A stretch of DNA of 64,000 nt. Origin: Aquila chrysaetos chrysaetos. Taxonomy: Eukaryota > Chordata > Aves > Accipitriformes > Accipitridae. Positions 46,700-59,693 of this stretch are shown here, one piece after another. The DNA lies in contig NC_044006.1 in assembly GCF_900496995.4 (NCBI RefSeq), positions 36,579,120 through 36,643,119 of the forward strand, written 5' to 3'. The notes beneath the pieces are model-generated. The model saw nothing but the letters and a program-made list of their open reading frames with translations, had not been told where the DNA came from and did not search any database. The first letter of the stretch is position 1, and the number at the start of each line of letters is the position of its first letter. A program made the position numbers and the translations under genes.

Positions 46700-49600
46700 G
46701 TGAGATATTTTTACTTTTGGGGGGGGGGAGGGGGATTGTTTCCTTTTCCAGCATCTTGTTATGTGTGGGCCCAAAAAAACCCAGTAACCGAGGACCGCAA
46801 ACTGCACTGAGGTGAAGGAAGAAATTAATGTGGTTTTGTTGCATCTCTGGGCAGTTCTTGAAATCTGTAGTCCCTTACTTACCAATTTTTAAAAGAGGCT
46901 TGGAGAAGAACCCTTTCCGTGATGTTCCCAGTTACAAAATAGGTGAATGTTTAAAAAGAAACAAATGCAGGAAGCAGGTGATGTGCTTGCTGCCTATTTA
47001 TGTAATATCTCATTCCCTGAAAGATGCTGTAGATGCCTGAAAAATAAATAGATGTCACATGATGAGTGGAGAGACTGTTTAGACTTTTGTTCCGTCTTCT
47101 TAAAGCTTTATTTTGCTTGGTTTTGGCTAATATTTAATCAAAGCACTAGAAAGAAAAACAGCTCAGCTTTAGGCCCACGTTCTGTACTGAACTTCAAGGG
47201 CCAAGCTTCTCGGGTCTCAAAAGAAATACTCCTTTGGAAAATGGACTTCAGAGAGGACCATGGGATGTCTGAGACTTGCTGTGCACAAAAGAAAGGGAAC
47301 GAAGGCAAAGCCGGCTTGTTTCCCTCTTTTTCCACATGACTTAGCTTTGAGAGGAAGGGCAACGATCAGCAGCTGACAAATTATTCCTGCCTCACCCAGA
47401 AACAAGGGGTGGCACCAGGGGTGAATCTCAGGGCTTTGACCAAAGAAGTCTAGTCAGTTTGTATCTTTTCCTTGGGCCGGTAAATTAAATGTTGGGGTAA
47501 ATTACTGGATAAACCCTAGGATTTCTAGAATAGTGTTTTGCAGGCACTATGCCTTTAAAATGTGGAGATGGGAGGAATTTGCTGGCAAAGCGTGATATAG
47601 AACTGCATGCTAATACCCTTGTCTAAAAGGAGGATTTCCTCTAATGTTGCAGCAACATCTGTTTCCAGCATCCTACCGAGCCCTATGCACGTAGTCCCGT
47701 GTAGCTTTCAGCGAGAAGGTTGCAAAACCTGCAGGCTGAAGGTTTTTCCCTTTGCTACCGACCTGCTTCTCCTCTGCACTGGCCTGGGTGATTGTCAGAG
47801 ACACCCGAGCAGCATGAGCAAGGCCACGTTACTTAAATCGTATTGCCTTGCATTACTTCCTGCCCCAAGCTCCTATTAGTGAGCCAGGCAGGAAGGATAT
47901 TCGGGTGTTGCTGATCGGAGGAGCTATTTATGGAGCCAGCCATGCACACGATTATACAACGTCATGGATACTAGCTGACATAACCGGAGGGAGGCCTCGT
48001 GCCCGGGGTTTAGCTATGGGTGTCCCTCCGTCGCTCCCAAATGCTCCGCTCTAGCTCGGCCACTGCGCAACGCAGACTTCCCACCCCCCCACCCCTTAAA
48101 AAGATCAGTTTTTCTTTCCCGCAGCTCTGCTCTTATTTTTTGGAGTTAACAGTAAGGGAGGGAGCAGCTGATAGCGGAGGGGGGCGCGGTGCAAGGGGAG
48201 AAGGAAGAATGTAGTCTCCTGTTTTCTATGATTTTGGTCAAATCTTACTCCCAAGACATTCGGAGAAAGAGGGCAAATAGCAGAGTCAAGATCAGCGTAT
48301 GGAGAGAGCTCATACGGAGCCACAGCAGCCCCAAGGGATGAGCGGCTATGGCCCAGCACTTTTGGTATCACCCGTGTGTGCCATCAGGCACGTTTTGGGG
48401 GATGGACTGATAGGTTGGTGTTTCTGGCTGTCCTGCTGAGTGGTCACTGTCCTCCCTGCTGCTTCCTCAGCCCACAGGCAGTTCTGGCAGAGAGTGCCTA
48501 AAGTATAGGCTGGTGAAAATGGTCCCCAGAAGATCTTTAGCTACTGCTCCAATCTGTATTGATTTAACCCTTAAACTGCAGAGGCAGGACACCACTGTGA
48601 GGGTCTCACTGGGCAAGGACAGAGTTTGAGGAATGGCAAGTGTTTGATTGCCTCTTAGCTGAGCTGCTTTAAACTGCACAGAGCCGTTGCTGATGCTACC
48701 GTTGCAGGGGTGGCCCATCCACGCTTAAAACATGATTACTGAATCTTGATCCTCCTTTCCTAAAGCTTGCAAGCTCCAGCAAGCTGACATGTACATCTTG
48801 GCTGCTGGCCTCTTTGGCAGGAGGCAAAAAGGACTAGTGTGTTTGCTGAAAGCCTGTCTGTTCAGAGCCAACCAGCAAGGCAGCTCACCGGGTATGGCAA
48901 CATGGACACAAGCTGTTTCAAAACCTGTGCTTCCTGACTGACGTCAGGAGCAGCTCTGCGGCCAGTCCAAGGGCTAGGGAGCCGTGGGGAGGACTGCCGA
49001 GCCAATGCACGGAGTCTCTCCATTCCTAACGGCATCCCCATCCTCCTCCCAGTGACAAGAAGCGTGCTCAAACTTGGTTGTAGGTTCAAAGCACAAGGTC
49101 TGGTGCCATCCTCCGAGGCATCCTAGCCACTGACATGGGGTCTCCTCCTGGCTGTAAATCAGCCATGAGTCTATATCAGTACTCACGTGCCTCCTGTTGA
49201 CTTTCCTGTAAAAAGTAGTGGAACAGCTGCTATCAGGGAAGTGATTAGTGTCCTTGGAGGTTTCACGCTGCTATATAAAGCCCTTGGCTTTGAGCCCATG
49301 CTTCTGGCTGTGGGCTTAGCGATGGTGCTGTAAGCCCAGTTGCACAGTGTTTCTTTTCCTAGAAAAATGTGCACCTTCAGCTCTCCCTGGCTTGTCATGG
49401 ATGAAGTCCCTAAGTGCGGCTGTTGCTTACATGGTCAGCAGCTAGCACTCTTGCAAAGGCACTAAGATTGCTTGAAGTCAAAGAGGAGAGAGTACTTGGG
49501 ATGGAGGAATACCCCCCAAAAAGAAATATCTGTGTCCCTAGAACCTGTGAGCAACAACGTGTGGTACTGGGTTTTGTGCTAGGCTTTAAAACTGCAAGAG

Positions 49601-52600
49601 GGGCTGTTTGCTTTGGGCACTAGGATGAGAAAGGAGAGGGCAAAAAGATGAGCCACATAAAGTAACGTACGTATTGCATAGCAGCCTCTCTGGCTAAACT
49701 GATATGAGGAATCAGACAAAACCTGAAAGGAGATGTTTGAAACGGGTGCAGATTTAGCTTTGAGTCACGTAGGGATTTTATTGCTATAGGTCAGGCCAAA
49801 TAGTTGTTAAGGCTTGCACATATGTATACAGTTGCCTGATACCTGGGATGATCTCTCTTTTTGTGGCTTCAGTGTTGTTTTTGTCTAAATCCTCCACCTT
49901 CTCTTGCACTCCTGAAGAAAGGAAGAAAGAGGGGCCAGTCTTTCCTCCTCAGTCATGAAATGGGTCCTTGACTGGCAGTAGAAGATTGTCCCACTAAATA
50001 CCTGTGGTACCTGGCACTGCTTGGCCTTAGCTCTCTTGAGAGGGCTAACAGGAGAGTTGCTGGCTTAACTTTGGCACAGGACGTGTCTGTAAAGAGGATA
50101 GGTATTTTTCCTTAAACAGTGTCCCTGTTCAGTGACGGTGCAGAAAGGAGTCTTCCATCTGCCTTTAAAATATCTCTGGCCCCTGAACCTATGGTAACGC
50201 TTATGTGGTGGGTTGACCCTGGCTGGATGCCAGGTGCCCACCAAAGCCGCTCTATCATTCCCTTCCTCAGCTGGACAGGGGAGAGAAAATATAACAAAAG
50301 GCTCATGGGTTGAGATAAGGACAGGAAGAGATCACTCAACCAATTACCATCACGGGCAAAACAGACTTGACTTTCGGAAAATTAACTTAATTTATTGCCA
50401 ATCAACCAGAGTAGGGTAAAAAGAAATAAAACCAAATCTTAAAACACCTTCCCCCCACCCCTCCCTTCTTCCCGGGCACAGCTTCACTCCCAGATTCTCT
50501 ACCTACCCCCCCCAAGCAGCACAGGGGGATGGGGAATGGGGGTTGGGGTCAGTTCATCACACGTTGTCTCTGCCGCTCCTTCCTCCTCAGGGGCAGGACT
50601 CCTCACACTCTTCCCCTGCTCCAGCATGCGTCCTTCCCATGGGAGACAGTCTCCCATGAACTGCTCCAGCGTGCGTCCCTCCCACGGGCTACAGTCCTTC
50701 AGGCACAGACTGCTCCAGCGTGGGTCCCCCGTGGGGTCACAAGTCCTGCCAGAAAACCTGCTCCAGCATGGGCTACTCTCTCCACAGATCCGCAGGTCCT
50801 GCCAGGAGCCTGCTACAGCGCGGGCTTCCCACAGGGTCACAGCCTCCTTCGGGCACCCACCTGCTCCGGTGTGGGATCCTCCACGGATATCTGGTGAATA
50901 TCTGCTCCACCGTGGACCTCCATGGGCTGCAGGGGGACAGCCTGCCTCACCATGGTCTTCCCCACGGGCTGCAGGGGAATCTCTGCTCTGGCGCATGGAG
51001 CATCTCCTCCCCCTCCTTCTTCACTGACCTTGGTGTCTGCAGGGTTGTTTCTCTCACATGTTCTCACTCCTCTCTCCGGCTGCAGTTTCTATGCCCACAG
51101 CAACTTTTTTTCCCCTTCTTAAATACATTATGCCAGAGGCGCTACCACTGTCGCTGATGGGCTTGGTCTTGGCCAGCGGTGGGTCCGTCTTGGAGCCGGC
51201 TGGCATTGGCTCTGTCGGACATGGGAGAAGCTTCTAGCAGCTTCTCACAGAAGCCACCCCTGTAACCCCCCCCCCGCTACCAAAACCTTGCCACACAAAC
51301 CCAGTACAGCTTATCAGCTCAACAGGAGATGAGAACTCTTCCTGTAGAAAACACGATTTTCCTTATCTCTGCCTCCTGGCTGTGTAAATAGCTGGTATGG
51401 TCAGGTTATTCATAAGCAGCTACTTCAAATCACCTTGCTAGCTAGAAATGAAAACTCCATATATTACTGTGCTAGAACTCATAACAAGAGAATTTGCCTC
51501 GCTTGGTCTCAGCTGGAGGGATTTGGGGTTTTGGCTTTCACAGCTCCAAAGATGTGGAAATTAATTAACCAAATTATGCATTCTTGCATCTTTGTTTCTT
51601 AAATCAAAACTACCTCCTGATAGACCTGCAGTCAGCTTTGCATTTTAGAAATAGATGAAAATGGAGCTGAATGTATGCAGCTGAGTGTCACAACCATGGC
51701 TACTGGTTGGTGGGACCAGTACTTAACTAGCAGCTAAATCTAAAGAGCCCAGCTCCCATTGAGGCCTGTCCAGCTCTTCTCTGAGTCAGGGATCCTCCGA
51801 TACGCTGTCATTTGAGATCTAAGTAAGCAAAGCCTGTTATCCTGCAGTTTACAAACACAAGGAATAGCAGGCTTTAGGAGCTCTTTGCTAAATTCCTGCT
51901 GGAAAGAGGGAAAGAGAGATTACACAGGAGATCTTCAGAAGGACTCAAGAAGACACAAAATTTGCACTGCCTTTATATTCAAGAGTCACTTGGGAAATTC
52001 TGAAATTCCATCCATCTTGAAATCTGGCTTTATTTTGGTATTTGCAATATTTCTGCCTTGCCTAGTCTGAGTGTGCAGTATTCATTAGTATATTGAGCCT
52101 TTTCTTTTCCTCTTTGGGAAACCACCAGGGGTTGAAACACCATTCAATTTATGACTGAGGCTTCCCCTTGCAGTTCCTCTGTGGCAGCAGTTGGTAACAT
52201 AGACAAAGACCTTTCTGCCTCTCCCAAGACTTGCACCAGCTAAGTAGGCGCTAGAGAACGGCATCAATCTCCTTTCTATTCCTCCTTTCCCTCCCTAACT
52301 TTTTTCATCTTTAGTTTCCAAAGAAACCATGAGATTGTTCAGTCTTGTTAGGTCCCCTTTCCCCCCATAGCTTCTGAACCTGAAAGCTGGTTCCATCTGC
52401 CCATTCATCTGTGTCACAGCAGTAGATATCTCAAAACATGTTTCTGTAAATTTAGAAAAACTGGTAGCAGGAAAGAGAGAAAAGGCCCATGATAATGCTC
52501 TCCTCCAAGCAACACCTACTTGAGCTGGCAGCAGTTTGCAGGGCAGTAACTCCCCAGCACAAGCTGCCCTTGCCCACCCAGGTAGCGAAGGTGGGAGGAT

Positions 52601-55600
52601 GCCTGGGGGTGCCAGTGAAGGAAAGGAGAACCGGGGTCATTATGACAGGGAGGATGGGATGGTGCCAGACACCTTCCTAGGACACTGGGCTTTCCTGACT
52701 AGTTTTGCCGCTCGTACAACAACTTGCCTGGCACATGTTTGAATGGGACGGTACTAACAAGAAGTGTAAATATCGTTGTCAGGAAGATGGGGCTAGCATG
52801 TGGTCTGGGCTTTAGAAGCAGGGCCTAGAATAAGGTGACACAGATATATCTAAAAATTATCTGTGTTTGCTTAGGAATCCGCTTGCATATACTCCCTTCC
52901 CCAATGTACATAGGTGAAATTTCACCTCTGGAATCTGATACTGATGCATAAATTCTAGCTGCCTCCAAAGTGCCTCCCCCCACCATTTCACATCAAAATT
53001 TGTTGCTCTGTTGTGCTGACTTAAGTCCCAGGTCTTAATTTTTCCTCTTCGTTTTCAAGTAGGATGTTAAAAGACATAATTTTCACTGCTACTTTTAATG
53101 CCATTAAGAAGAGGCTGTCACAAGAGAGTGTGGATATATCAAAGACTGTCGAACTACAGTGCAGCATTTAGATGGTAAAAACCTGTACAACATTATTCAT
53201 TGCTTTCTAAAAAGAAAACTTAGGTACTTATGGTTCATTCCTTCTTGCCAAAGTAGTATTTACTGATGCTAGATATTTCCTTGACCTGTCTGCACAATGC
53301 AATGAGGCAGAGCAAGAAAAAATACAGTACTAAATCCAGAAAGGGCTGTTACCTACTTCAGTCTTTAAAAACGCCCTTGTAACACATTCTCCAACCATAT
53401 GGAACGCGTTTGTGCTTCCTCTTTTTATTAACCTTTGTTTTGTCCTTCTGCTCTTACTTTTGCTCCCACACTTTAGCATGGCTATATTTGGAGGCAAGAT
53501 AAATTAATTCACTGCAAATCTAATAAGAGTTTGATCTATGAAGACTGCACAGAGAGGGGCAAAAAGAACAGCTTGTGCCACTTTCTTGCACAGGAATGCT
53601 GCATACATCATGGAAAACCATCCGCGTGGGTGGAATGCTTTAGTTTGTTTGTCAATGTGAAGTATTTTGAATAGTGTCATTGAATATAGCAAAATCCTTA
53701 TTTTCACAGGCCAGATAATCCCTCGTGTTTTCTTAGACAATGCTGTAATATGGTCCCTTTTTGGCAGACAAAGAGAATAATGCAGCACTCATTATCGTAG
53801 CCCTGCAACAGCAAACAATTCATGTATATAGGAGTGCAGTGGAGGCAAAAACATGGATTGCAGAGGGTTTATACGAATACTTAAAACCAAGTCTGAAAGT
53901 GGCCCAGCTACACTATACATAGTTTGTTGGGACCTGTAACCTTATGCACCTGCATCCAGGGGGAACACAGAGCTAAGGTGATCTATGTGTTCTCAGGCTT
54001 GGCTTGGAAAAAATAATTTTAATTAGTTCAAAGTAAGCTGCCTTGAATTACCTCACATTTACCACAGGGAGAGGAAGGAAGGAGAGCCAATGTGCAGATA
54101 GTTACCATGGAGCAGGTGATATATATATATGAAAGCTTGTTACCTTATGCATGCTCTTACCTTGCAGTAAATGAGCTTGCTCCCATTAGCAAATCTGAGT
54201 CACTTTAAATCCCTAAGGGATGGAAAAAGCTCACTGTGTATTTGAGTAAATATAGCATGCAACTTTGCTTGCATGCAAACATCCCCTTCCCTTTCTGGCT
54301 TGATTTCACTTGTTGGTTAGTTGTACCACCAATACACATTCATTTCCAGAATTATTCCTTTGGCTCCTGCTTCTGCCATATGATCCAGCTCAGTATGAAG
54401 CAAAGAAGTAGGCTCAAGATGTTAGTACTTGACTATCTGGTGTTCCTTGGCTGTTCTTCCAAAAGGATATGTTTGGGCAGGCCCACTTGCAGCATGTTTG
54501 GCACAGAATTGGTACACTGGGTGGTTGGAGTTTGGGAAACCTGGGGGAAGAGCTGTATATCTTATCCTATCCTGAATATGCACATTGTATAGATCAATTT
54601 TACAAGCATAACCATGTGCTCATATATTAGATGGCTGTATTTACGCAGTGTCACTATTGTAAATAGCTGGTGCGGTGACCTATGAATACAGCCCTTCATG
54701 GGGATGTCAGGCAAGGTCGAGTCCAGGTCAAGTCACTCTGGAAAACATGCAGTGAAAGCTATTGTGGAGTAAAATTCTGCAGTACTGCAAATACTTCTTA
54801 TAGTGGTGCTGTACTTACACCAGCTGAACTTTCCTGCTTCTTTTAAAACAGGCTTAGATGAAGGTGCCACAATGGAAGATGTGTATTTGGCATCGGTGGA
54901 GACAGACCGAGGTGTGAAGGAACAGTTAAGGCTTTATGACACCAGGGGTCTGCAGGAGGGCATAGAATTGCCAAAGCACTATTTCTCTGTTGCTGATGGC
55001 TTCGTTCTCGTGTATGCTGTGACCAGCCTCGAAGCTTTCCAAAGAGTTGAACTACTCAAAAAGGAGATCGACGTCTTTAGAGACAAAAAGGAGGTAAATG
55101 CATAGTGCCATAACTGCTTGGCTTATCGCTGTATCAGTGATAGGAAGTTAAGGTTGCAAAGCATAGATTTTGTTTCTGTAAAACTTGCACACAAAAGAAA
55201 ACGAATGTACCCACAGCCTTGGGCAATCCAGCAAAAGGAAGCTTTCTCATGCTGGGAAGCCTAATTCACATGCCATGCAGGTCATGCAAAAGAATGCTTT
55301 TTTTTTCTCTCCTTACTTTCTCTACTACAGCTAAAATTGTTAGCTGAGTGCACCAGCCAGGACACTTATGACTAATAAAACATATGGTCTACAGCAGTGC
55401 AGTTCATATGTTTTTTTTAGGTATTGTACACGGGAAGTCAAGTGCATAGAATAATATAACGAAGGGCATTATCTTTGTTTGTTTTGTATTCATGTACTTG
55501 ATGGCTTACAAACTAGTGTAATTGACAATGGGTCTCCCAGACATTAGTCAATTGGCAAAGCAGCTTTAATGTATTTTAACAACCATATTGAATCAATTCA

Positions 55601-58162
55601 ATTGTGTGAAATGACTGCTCTATTTTCCCTTAGAAAGCAGCTAGTGTTTTCAGCTGACAGTGTTCCAGCTTAGCTAAACAAATATAACTTGCACGTGGCA
55701 TTAGCATTATGGCTTTTCCTACAGTATCTTTATATTCTCGAGTAGTTTTCCCTGTTAAATGTCTTTAGCCTACAGCTTTCCAAATGTCTGTTTTATGCTG
55801 TTAAAAAAAAAAAAAAAAACGTGCACGAAGAATTAATTGGATAATGGTAGGGAGAGAGTTTTCAAAAATGTAACTTGTTTAGTACTGACAGCACATAGGG
55901 TGGTGGAGGAAGGCAGGCTGCAAGTTTGACAGCAGCTGAACGTGCAGTCATAGGAGAGGTATGTTAGCTGGTAGGGCTGGTGTGAGCTGCAGACTGTCAC
56001 GTATATCAGGGATATGGGAGTCAATCATAACTCCCCTGCAGGGCAAGAAAAGGTGGACAAGCAGGAAATTTTTCCCAGGCGCTGTGTTTTGTGAGGGCCC
56101 CGAGTTGTTACTTTACAGCATGTTGTAATGCAGAGAGAGAGTTGCAACCCCACAGGGTCTGTGTCCCTCTGTTCTGTGTTACCTGCCAGAACTCTTCTCT
56201 CTTGTGGCATGCAGGTATTTTAGAAAACAGCCAATTTGCTTATCTTCTGGGAAAGGTTAAAGTTGTGATCTTGAATGAGGATAACATAATTGAAAGAGTG
56301 GTGCCCACAATAAGCTGGATAAATTAGTTTTATTCCTGTGATTTCTAGTCCATATAAAATAGGCTTTGAAGCATAGAAGGTGAGATCAGGACCCCTACCT
56401 TAAGATAGCATCAGCAGACTTAAAGTCTGGGCTCTGCTAGAATGCATCCTTAACTGAATTAGGGATGTATCTCCACAAATGGTGTTTCTGAGCTGGCAGA
56501 ACTTCACCTTGTTGAGTAGCACGGTCCCCTGTTGTGTGGCAGATGACAGAAAACACTGTTGGCTGGTTCCTTGCCTCTGCTGGCTGTGGGGGCCATCCAG
56601 CACGTACCTTAAAGCCCGGCCAAACGTTATACTAAATAGAGGTTGTGTTCTCTCGTACTGACAGAGCTTAACCATAGGTAAAATTCAGTTGGAGCATGTG
56701 GTAAATACATATGAAGACTATAGCTTCTTTCAAAGCCTTTGCAGAGGGAAAAAACATTTTTCCAAACACCCTGGGCTGCTATAGAAAAGAAAGGAAGGCT
56801 CAGACCTCACAGGAACAGGACAAACATCTCTAGCTGGAAAGAGACAGAAGACATCCTGGAGTTAGCCAAATGAACAGGAAAGAGCAAGCAGGTGGGGCCA
56901 CAGCAAAAACCCCAAATCATCAGCAAGAGAGGACTTTATCACTTGATCTTTGTCAAACCACTAGTGTAGAGATGAGACCAGAGTTTGACTAAGGACCTTG
57001 AACTATAAATACATGGTTTTCCCCTAAGAGCTCATGCTGGTAAAACATCTTTAGAAAATGGTTAACTTAAAATAAGCAGGAGCAGCAACTTTAAGTGGTC
57101 AGCACTATCTTCAGCACTTCCTAGAACTGAAGTACCGGGCAGGCCACTGAGCTCAGCCACACGGTACTGTCTCGGTGATATAGAAGTCACTTGATGGATC
57201 CTTACAGCCAAGGGTCTGAACGGATACAGCCATGCTGCTCTTGTTAGCTAACCAGCTGCTCTCAAAACTGCTTTGGAGAGGCTGGTGCTGGTGCTTACCT
57301 GACCCTGTCAGGGACAGCAGGCTGTCCCCTGAGGTCCCTCTCGTGGCTTACCCTGCCTGCAGGAGCGGGCGGCCAGCTGGCCTGGGCGAGGGGCACAGCA
57401 GCTCAGCATGCCCAGGCTGCTCACACAGGCTGCCTTCTGGCAGGTTTGGCTTTACTTATGTTGCGGGTTGGGGCTGGGGGAAAAAACAAGCTGGGCAAAA
57501 TCCACAGCTGTGGGGTCCAGGCTTTCTCTGCTGCCTGCATTTTTTCATCACTCAAGCATCCGCTGCTCTGACGTACTCAGACGTCATGCTCCTGTCATTT
57601 GTCTAGGGCAGCTCAATTGCCAAGTAAATGGAGAATAGGGCTGTTTAACTTTGGCTTTCTTGGGTATTGTCTCCCTCTAAGCAATCAGAGGGAGAAGGGG
57701 AAGTCCTGCATATCCTATGATTAAAACCAACTCCCAGCCCACAGGTAGGTGAGGCTAATTCAAATCCCAGACCCTGATCTTCCAAACTACACACAGCTTA
57801 CCTTGTGCCAGTGCTAAGTTCAAGAACAGGTCTGAACTGTGTTGCTACTTGCCTGCTGTTTAAAAGCATTGTGAGTGGTGGATGCTTTTTATATAAAGCT
57901 CTCCCTTTCCTTTTGTTTGTAGGTAACAGTTATTGTCTTGGGAAACAAAACTGACCTCCTGGACCAAAGGCAAGTGGAAACAGAAGCAGCACAGCAATGG
58001 GCAAGAGCCGAGAAAGTGAGACTGTGGGAAGTGACTGTGACAGATCGGAAAACAGTGCTTGAGCCCTTCACCTTCTTAGCTAGCAAACTCTCCCAGTCCC
58101 AGAACAAATCAACATTTCCCTTGCCTGGAAGGAAGAGCAAAGGGAATAACTGTGATAACTAA
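46606..58162 (+). CDS. NKIRAS1: NKIRAS1 (kappaB-Ras1), complete CDS in 3 coding exons
   Basis: Coding exons 46606-46699, 54852-55093 and 57923-58162 join with GT..AG sites to 191 codons plus TAA; human KBRAS1 is 192. The ATG has a strong AAGATGG context. Small-GTPase motifs: P-loop GMASVGKT (residues 11-18), YDTRGLQEG (60-68, switch II) and GNKTD (119-123). Family knowledge: kappaB-Ras proteins lack the conserved Gly12 and Gln61 equivalents and behave as constitutively GTP-bound; here Met12/Ala13 and Leu65 fit that. The C-terminus (KGNNCDN) has no CaaX box, so no prenylation is expected. It binds I-kappaB beta and slows its degradation, damping NF-kappaB, and also interacts with Ral GAPs. NKIRAS2 is the main alternative; synteny with RPL15 and UBE2E1 and the [17 protein letters not shown] block support NKIRAS1. 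Confidence 0.97.
50204..51295 (-). mobile_element. Solo LTR of an avian endogenous retrovirus
   Basis: About 1.09 kb bounded by TGTGG and CCACA (imperfect terminal inverted repeats, the usual TG..CA ends). On the minus strand a TATTTAA box (51125-51119) lies about 170 bp from the left end and an AATAAA (50396-50391) lies near the right end, which fixes the orientation. The middle (about 50615-51000) is a degenerate tandem array with unit starts CTGCTCCAGCGTGGG about every 45-50 bp. I recognise this as an LTR family widespread in birds. No gag, pol or env sequence flanks it, so it is a recombined solo copy. No clear target-site duplication is visible (left flank ACGCTTA, right flank CAAACCC), consistent with age. 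It is antisense to NKIRAS1. Open frames inside it are repeat artefacts. Confidence 0.75.
50615..51000. repeat. Degenerate ~45-50 bp tandem array inside the LTR
   Basis: Successive units begin CTGCTCCAGCATGCGTCC, CTGCTCCAGCGTGCGTCC, CTGCTCCAGCGTGGGTCC, CTGCTCCAGCATGGGC, CTGCTACAGCGCGGGC, CTGCTCCGGTGTGGGA and CTGCTCCACCGTGGAC, each followed by a CACGGGCTGCAG- or GGGTCACAG-like segment. Copies are diverged, and eight or nine can be counted. Confidence 0.7.
54852..55093 (+). CDS. NKIRAS1: NKIRAS1 second coding exon (switch regions)
   Basis: The acceptor is TTAAAACAG and the donor is AAGGAG|GTAAAT. 242 nt encode residues 32-112, [19 protein letters not shown] through FRDKKE, including the degenerate switch [10 protein letters not shown]. 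Confidence 0.97.
55094..57922 (+). other. NKIRAS1 second coding intron
   Basis: 2.8 kb. An 18-nt A run (55803-55820) is the only repeat noted. No exon or RNA gene was recognised. Confidence 0.75.
57923..58162 (+). CDS. NKIRAS1: NKIRAS1 last coding exon
   Basis: The acceptor is TTTGTAG and the stop TAA is at 58160-58162. 240 nt encode residues 113-191, [17 protein letters not shown] through [11 protein letters not shown], with guanine-binding NKTD and a WEVTVTD motif in place of the Ras ETSAK-type loop. Confidence 0.97.
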   Translation, partial: VTVIVLGNKTDLLDQRQVETEAAQQWARAEKVRLWEVTVTDRKTVLEPFTFLASKLSQSQNKSTFPLPGRKSKGNNCDN

Positions 58163-58261
58163 GCTACCTTAGCATTGTCTGCTGCTGCCAGGTCACAGCC
58201 TAAGTCCTTTCTGTGCCATTTGCTTCTCACAGTTTAACTTAAAGCAATAATCTCATTCAGC

Positions 58262-58267
58262 AATAAA
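58262..58267 (+). terminator. NKIRAS1 proximal poly(A) signal candidate
   Basis: AATAAA 100 nt after the stop. A second copy is at 58536-58541 (GCAATAAAGCG). Use of either is inferred. Confidence 0.4.
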
Positions 58268-59687
58268 ATCAGCAAGCTTATGGCTAAGAGATATCCTTCC
58301 CTCTCACAGACTTGGCTTGAGAACGTCACTGGTGGTAAAAGCCTTAAAAAGCGCTTCATGAGAGGAGTTACCTTGCAACAAGGGTTATGGAGGAGGGAGG
58401 GACAGGTGGATACCTCTCTAGTGGGGGCTTTGACTATGCCTGGATACAGCCATGTTGAGGGACAAATCAAGAAGCTTATCATTAAGCAATCCCCCTGCAG
58501 ATCTATAGCCTCTAGCTACAAATAGTACTAGCTGCAATAAAGCGTTCAATTTGGAGAGAGGATATGTCTGAAATGGCAACAGTCCTTTTACCTTGACCTT
58601 AAACAGGGCCACAGGGCTTTCTGATGCTGCAGGAGGCTCAGGTCAGTGTGTTGCTGCAGGAGAAGGGTTTGGGGCAGGAGGAACAACTACCAGAAGATTT
58701 AGCCACTGAAGTTCTGCTAGTGTCTGGAAGAGAAAAAAAAAAAAAAGAAAAAAAAGAAAAAAGAATTTTGTGGGATATACTAGAACAGATCTACCCCGAC
58801 ATGAAGCTTGTCAGCAGCGTTTGGCAAGTAGTGCTTTCAGCTCAGGAATTTATTTGTACAAACCAGAAAAGCTCTCAGAGCACTTATTAATTTAACTGCA
58901 ACCTGAAGGACAACATAGCTGTACATGGTTTTGTTCCAGCACGTCCAGTACAAATCAGTCACATTCACATAGGTGATAATTTTACTGAGAAATTATGCAC
59001 AGCAATTTTGTATGCTGGAGGTACTGGCCGGGCTCTGCTCAGTGCATTGCATAATACTCCTACCCAGCTGTTCAGCCAAGCTGCAGTAATCCACCCTCGG
59101 TATGAAGCTACAGGCCAGATAACAACCGGTACAAAGTGCTGCACTACTTTGTGAGAGGCAGCTAGGGAGTGTAGGAGGCTGCCTTTTGGGAACATCCCCA
59201 TGGCAAACACCCAGAAATACCTGTACAAATGGCCTTGGTCTTAATATGCCACACATTGTCCAGCGGCAGGAGCACAACTGTACGTGCTGTATTTGACTCT
59301 CCACACTGGTAAACCTGTGCTGCAGGAATCTGCTGTCCTAGGTCAGCCTGTCAGTAAACTAAACAAAATTGGATATAGAGGGACAGAATGAGCAACCGTT
59401 CCCAGAGAGAGTGGCCAGCTTTTGGCCTCTGATAACCTCTTATATTAATTGATACTAGCTTTTCTTTCTATTTGAAGACAAGAGTGGGAAGAGGGAGTGA
59501 ACTGAAGTACCCAGTTCCCTCATTTTCCACTAAATTAATGTTGCTTTGAACAAATATTGAGAATTTTACTGTGAGTCAGCAAAACCACAAGCAGTATTTG
59601 CACTGTCATAACAGTTAAATAGTAAGCGTGCTTAATGATCACAATTAAGCTGTGTGCTTATAGCATTGCTCTTCCTGAATACTGACA

Positions 59688-59693
59688 AATAAA
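59688..59693 (+). terminator. NKIRAS1 distal poly(A) signal candidate
   Basis: AATAAA about 1.5 kb after the stop, consistent with the long 3' UTR of mammalian NKIRAS1. Confidence 0.4.

Larger units (their letters stand above)
46700..54851 (+). other. NKIRAS1 first coding intron
   Basis: 8.15 kb with no recognised exon. It contains a solo LTR (50204-51295), a short G run directly after the donor (46720-46734) and a TA microsatellite near 54119-54130. The remainder has no recognised interspersed repeats. Confidence 0.8.

Noticed and set aside
50499-51157. Open frames of 120-165 codons with repeated Cys/Ser/His blocks on both strands
   Set aside because: They translate the tandem array of the LTR in every frame; the periodicity is that of the DNA repeat. 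No retroviral protein similarity is seen.
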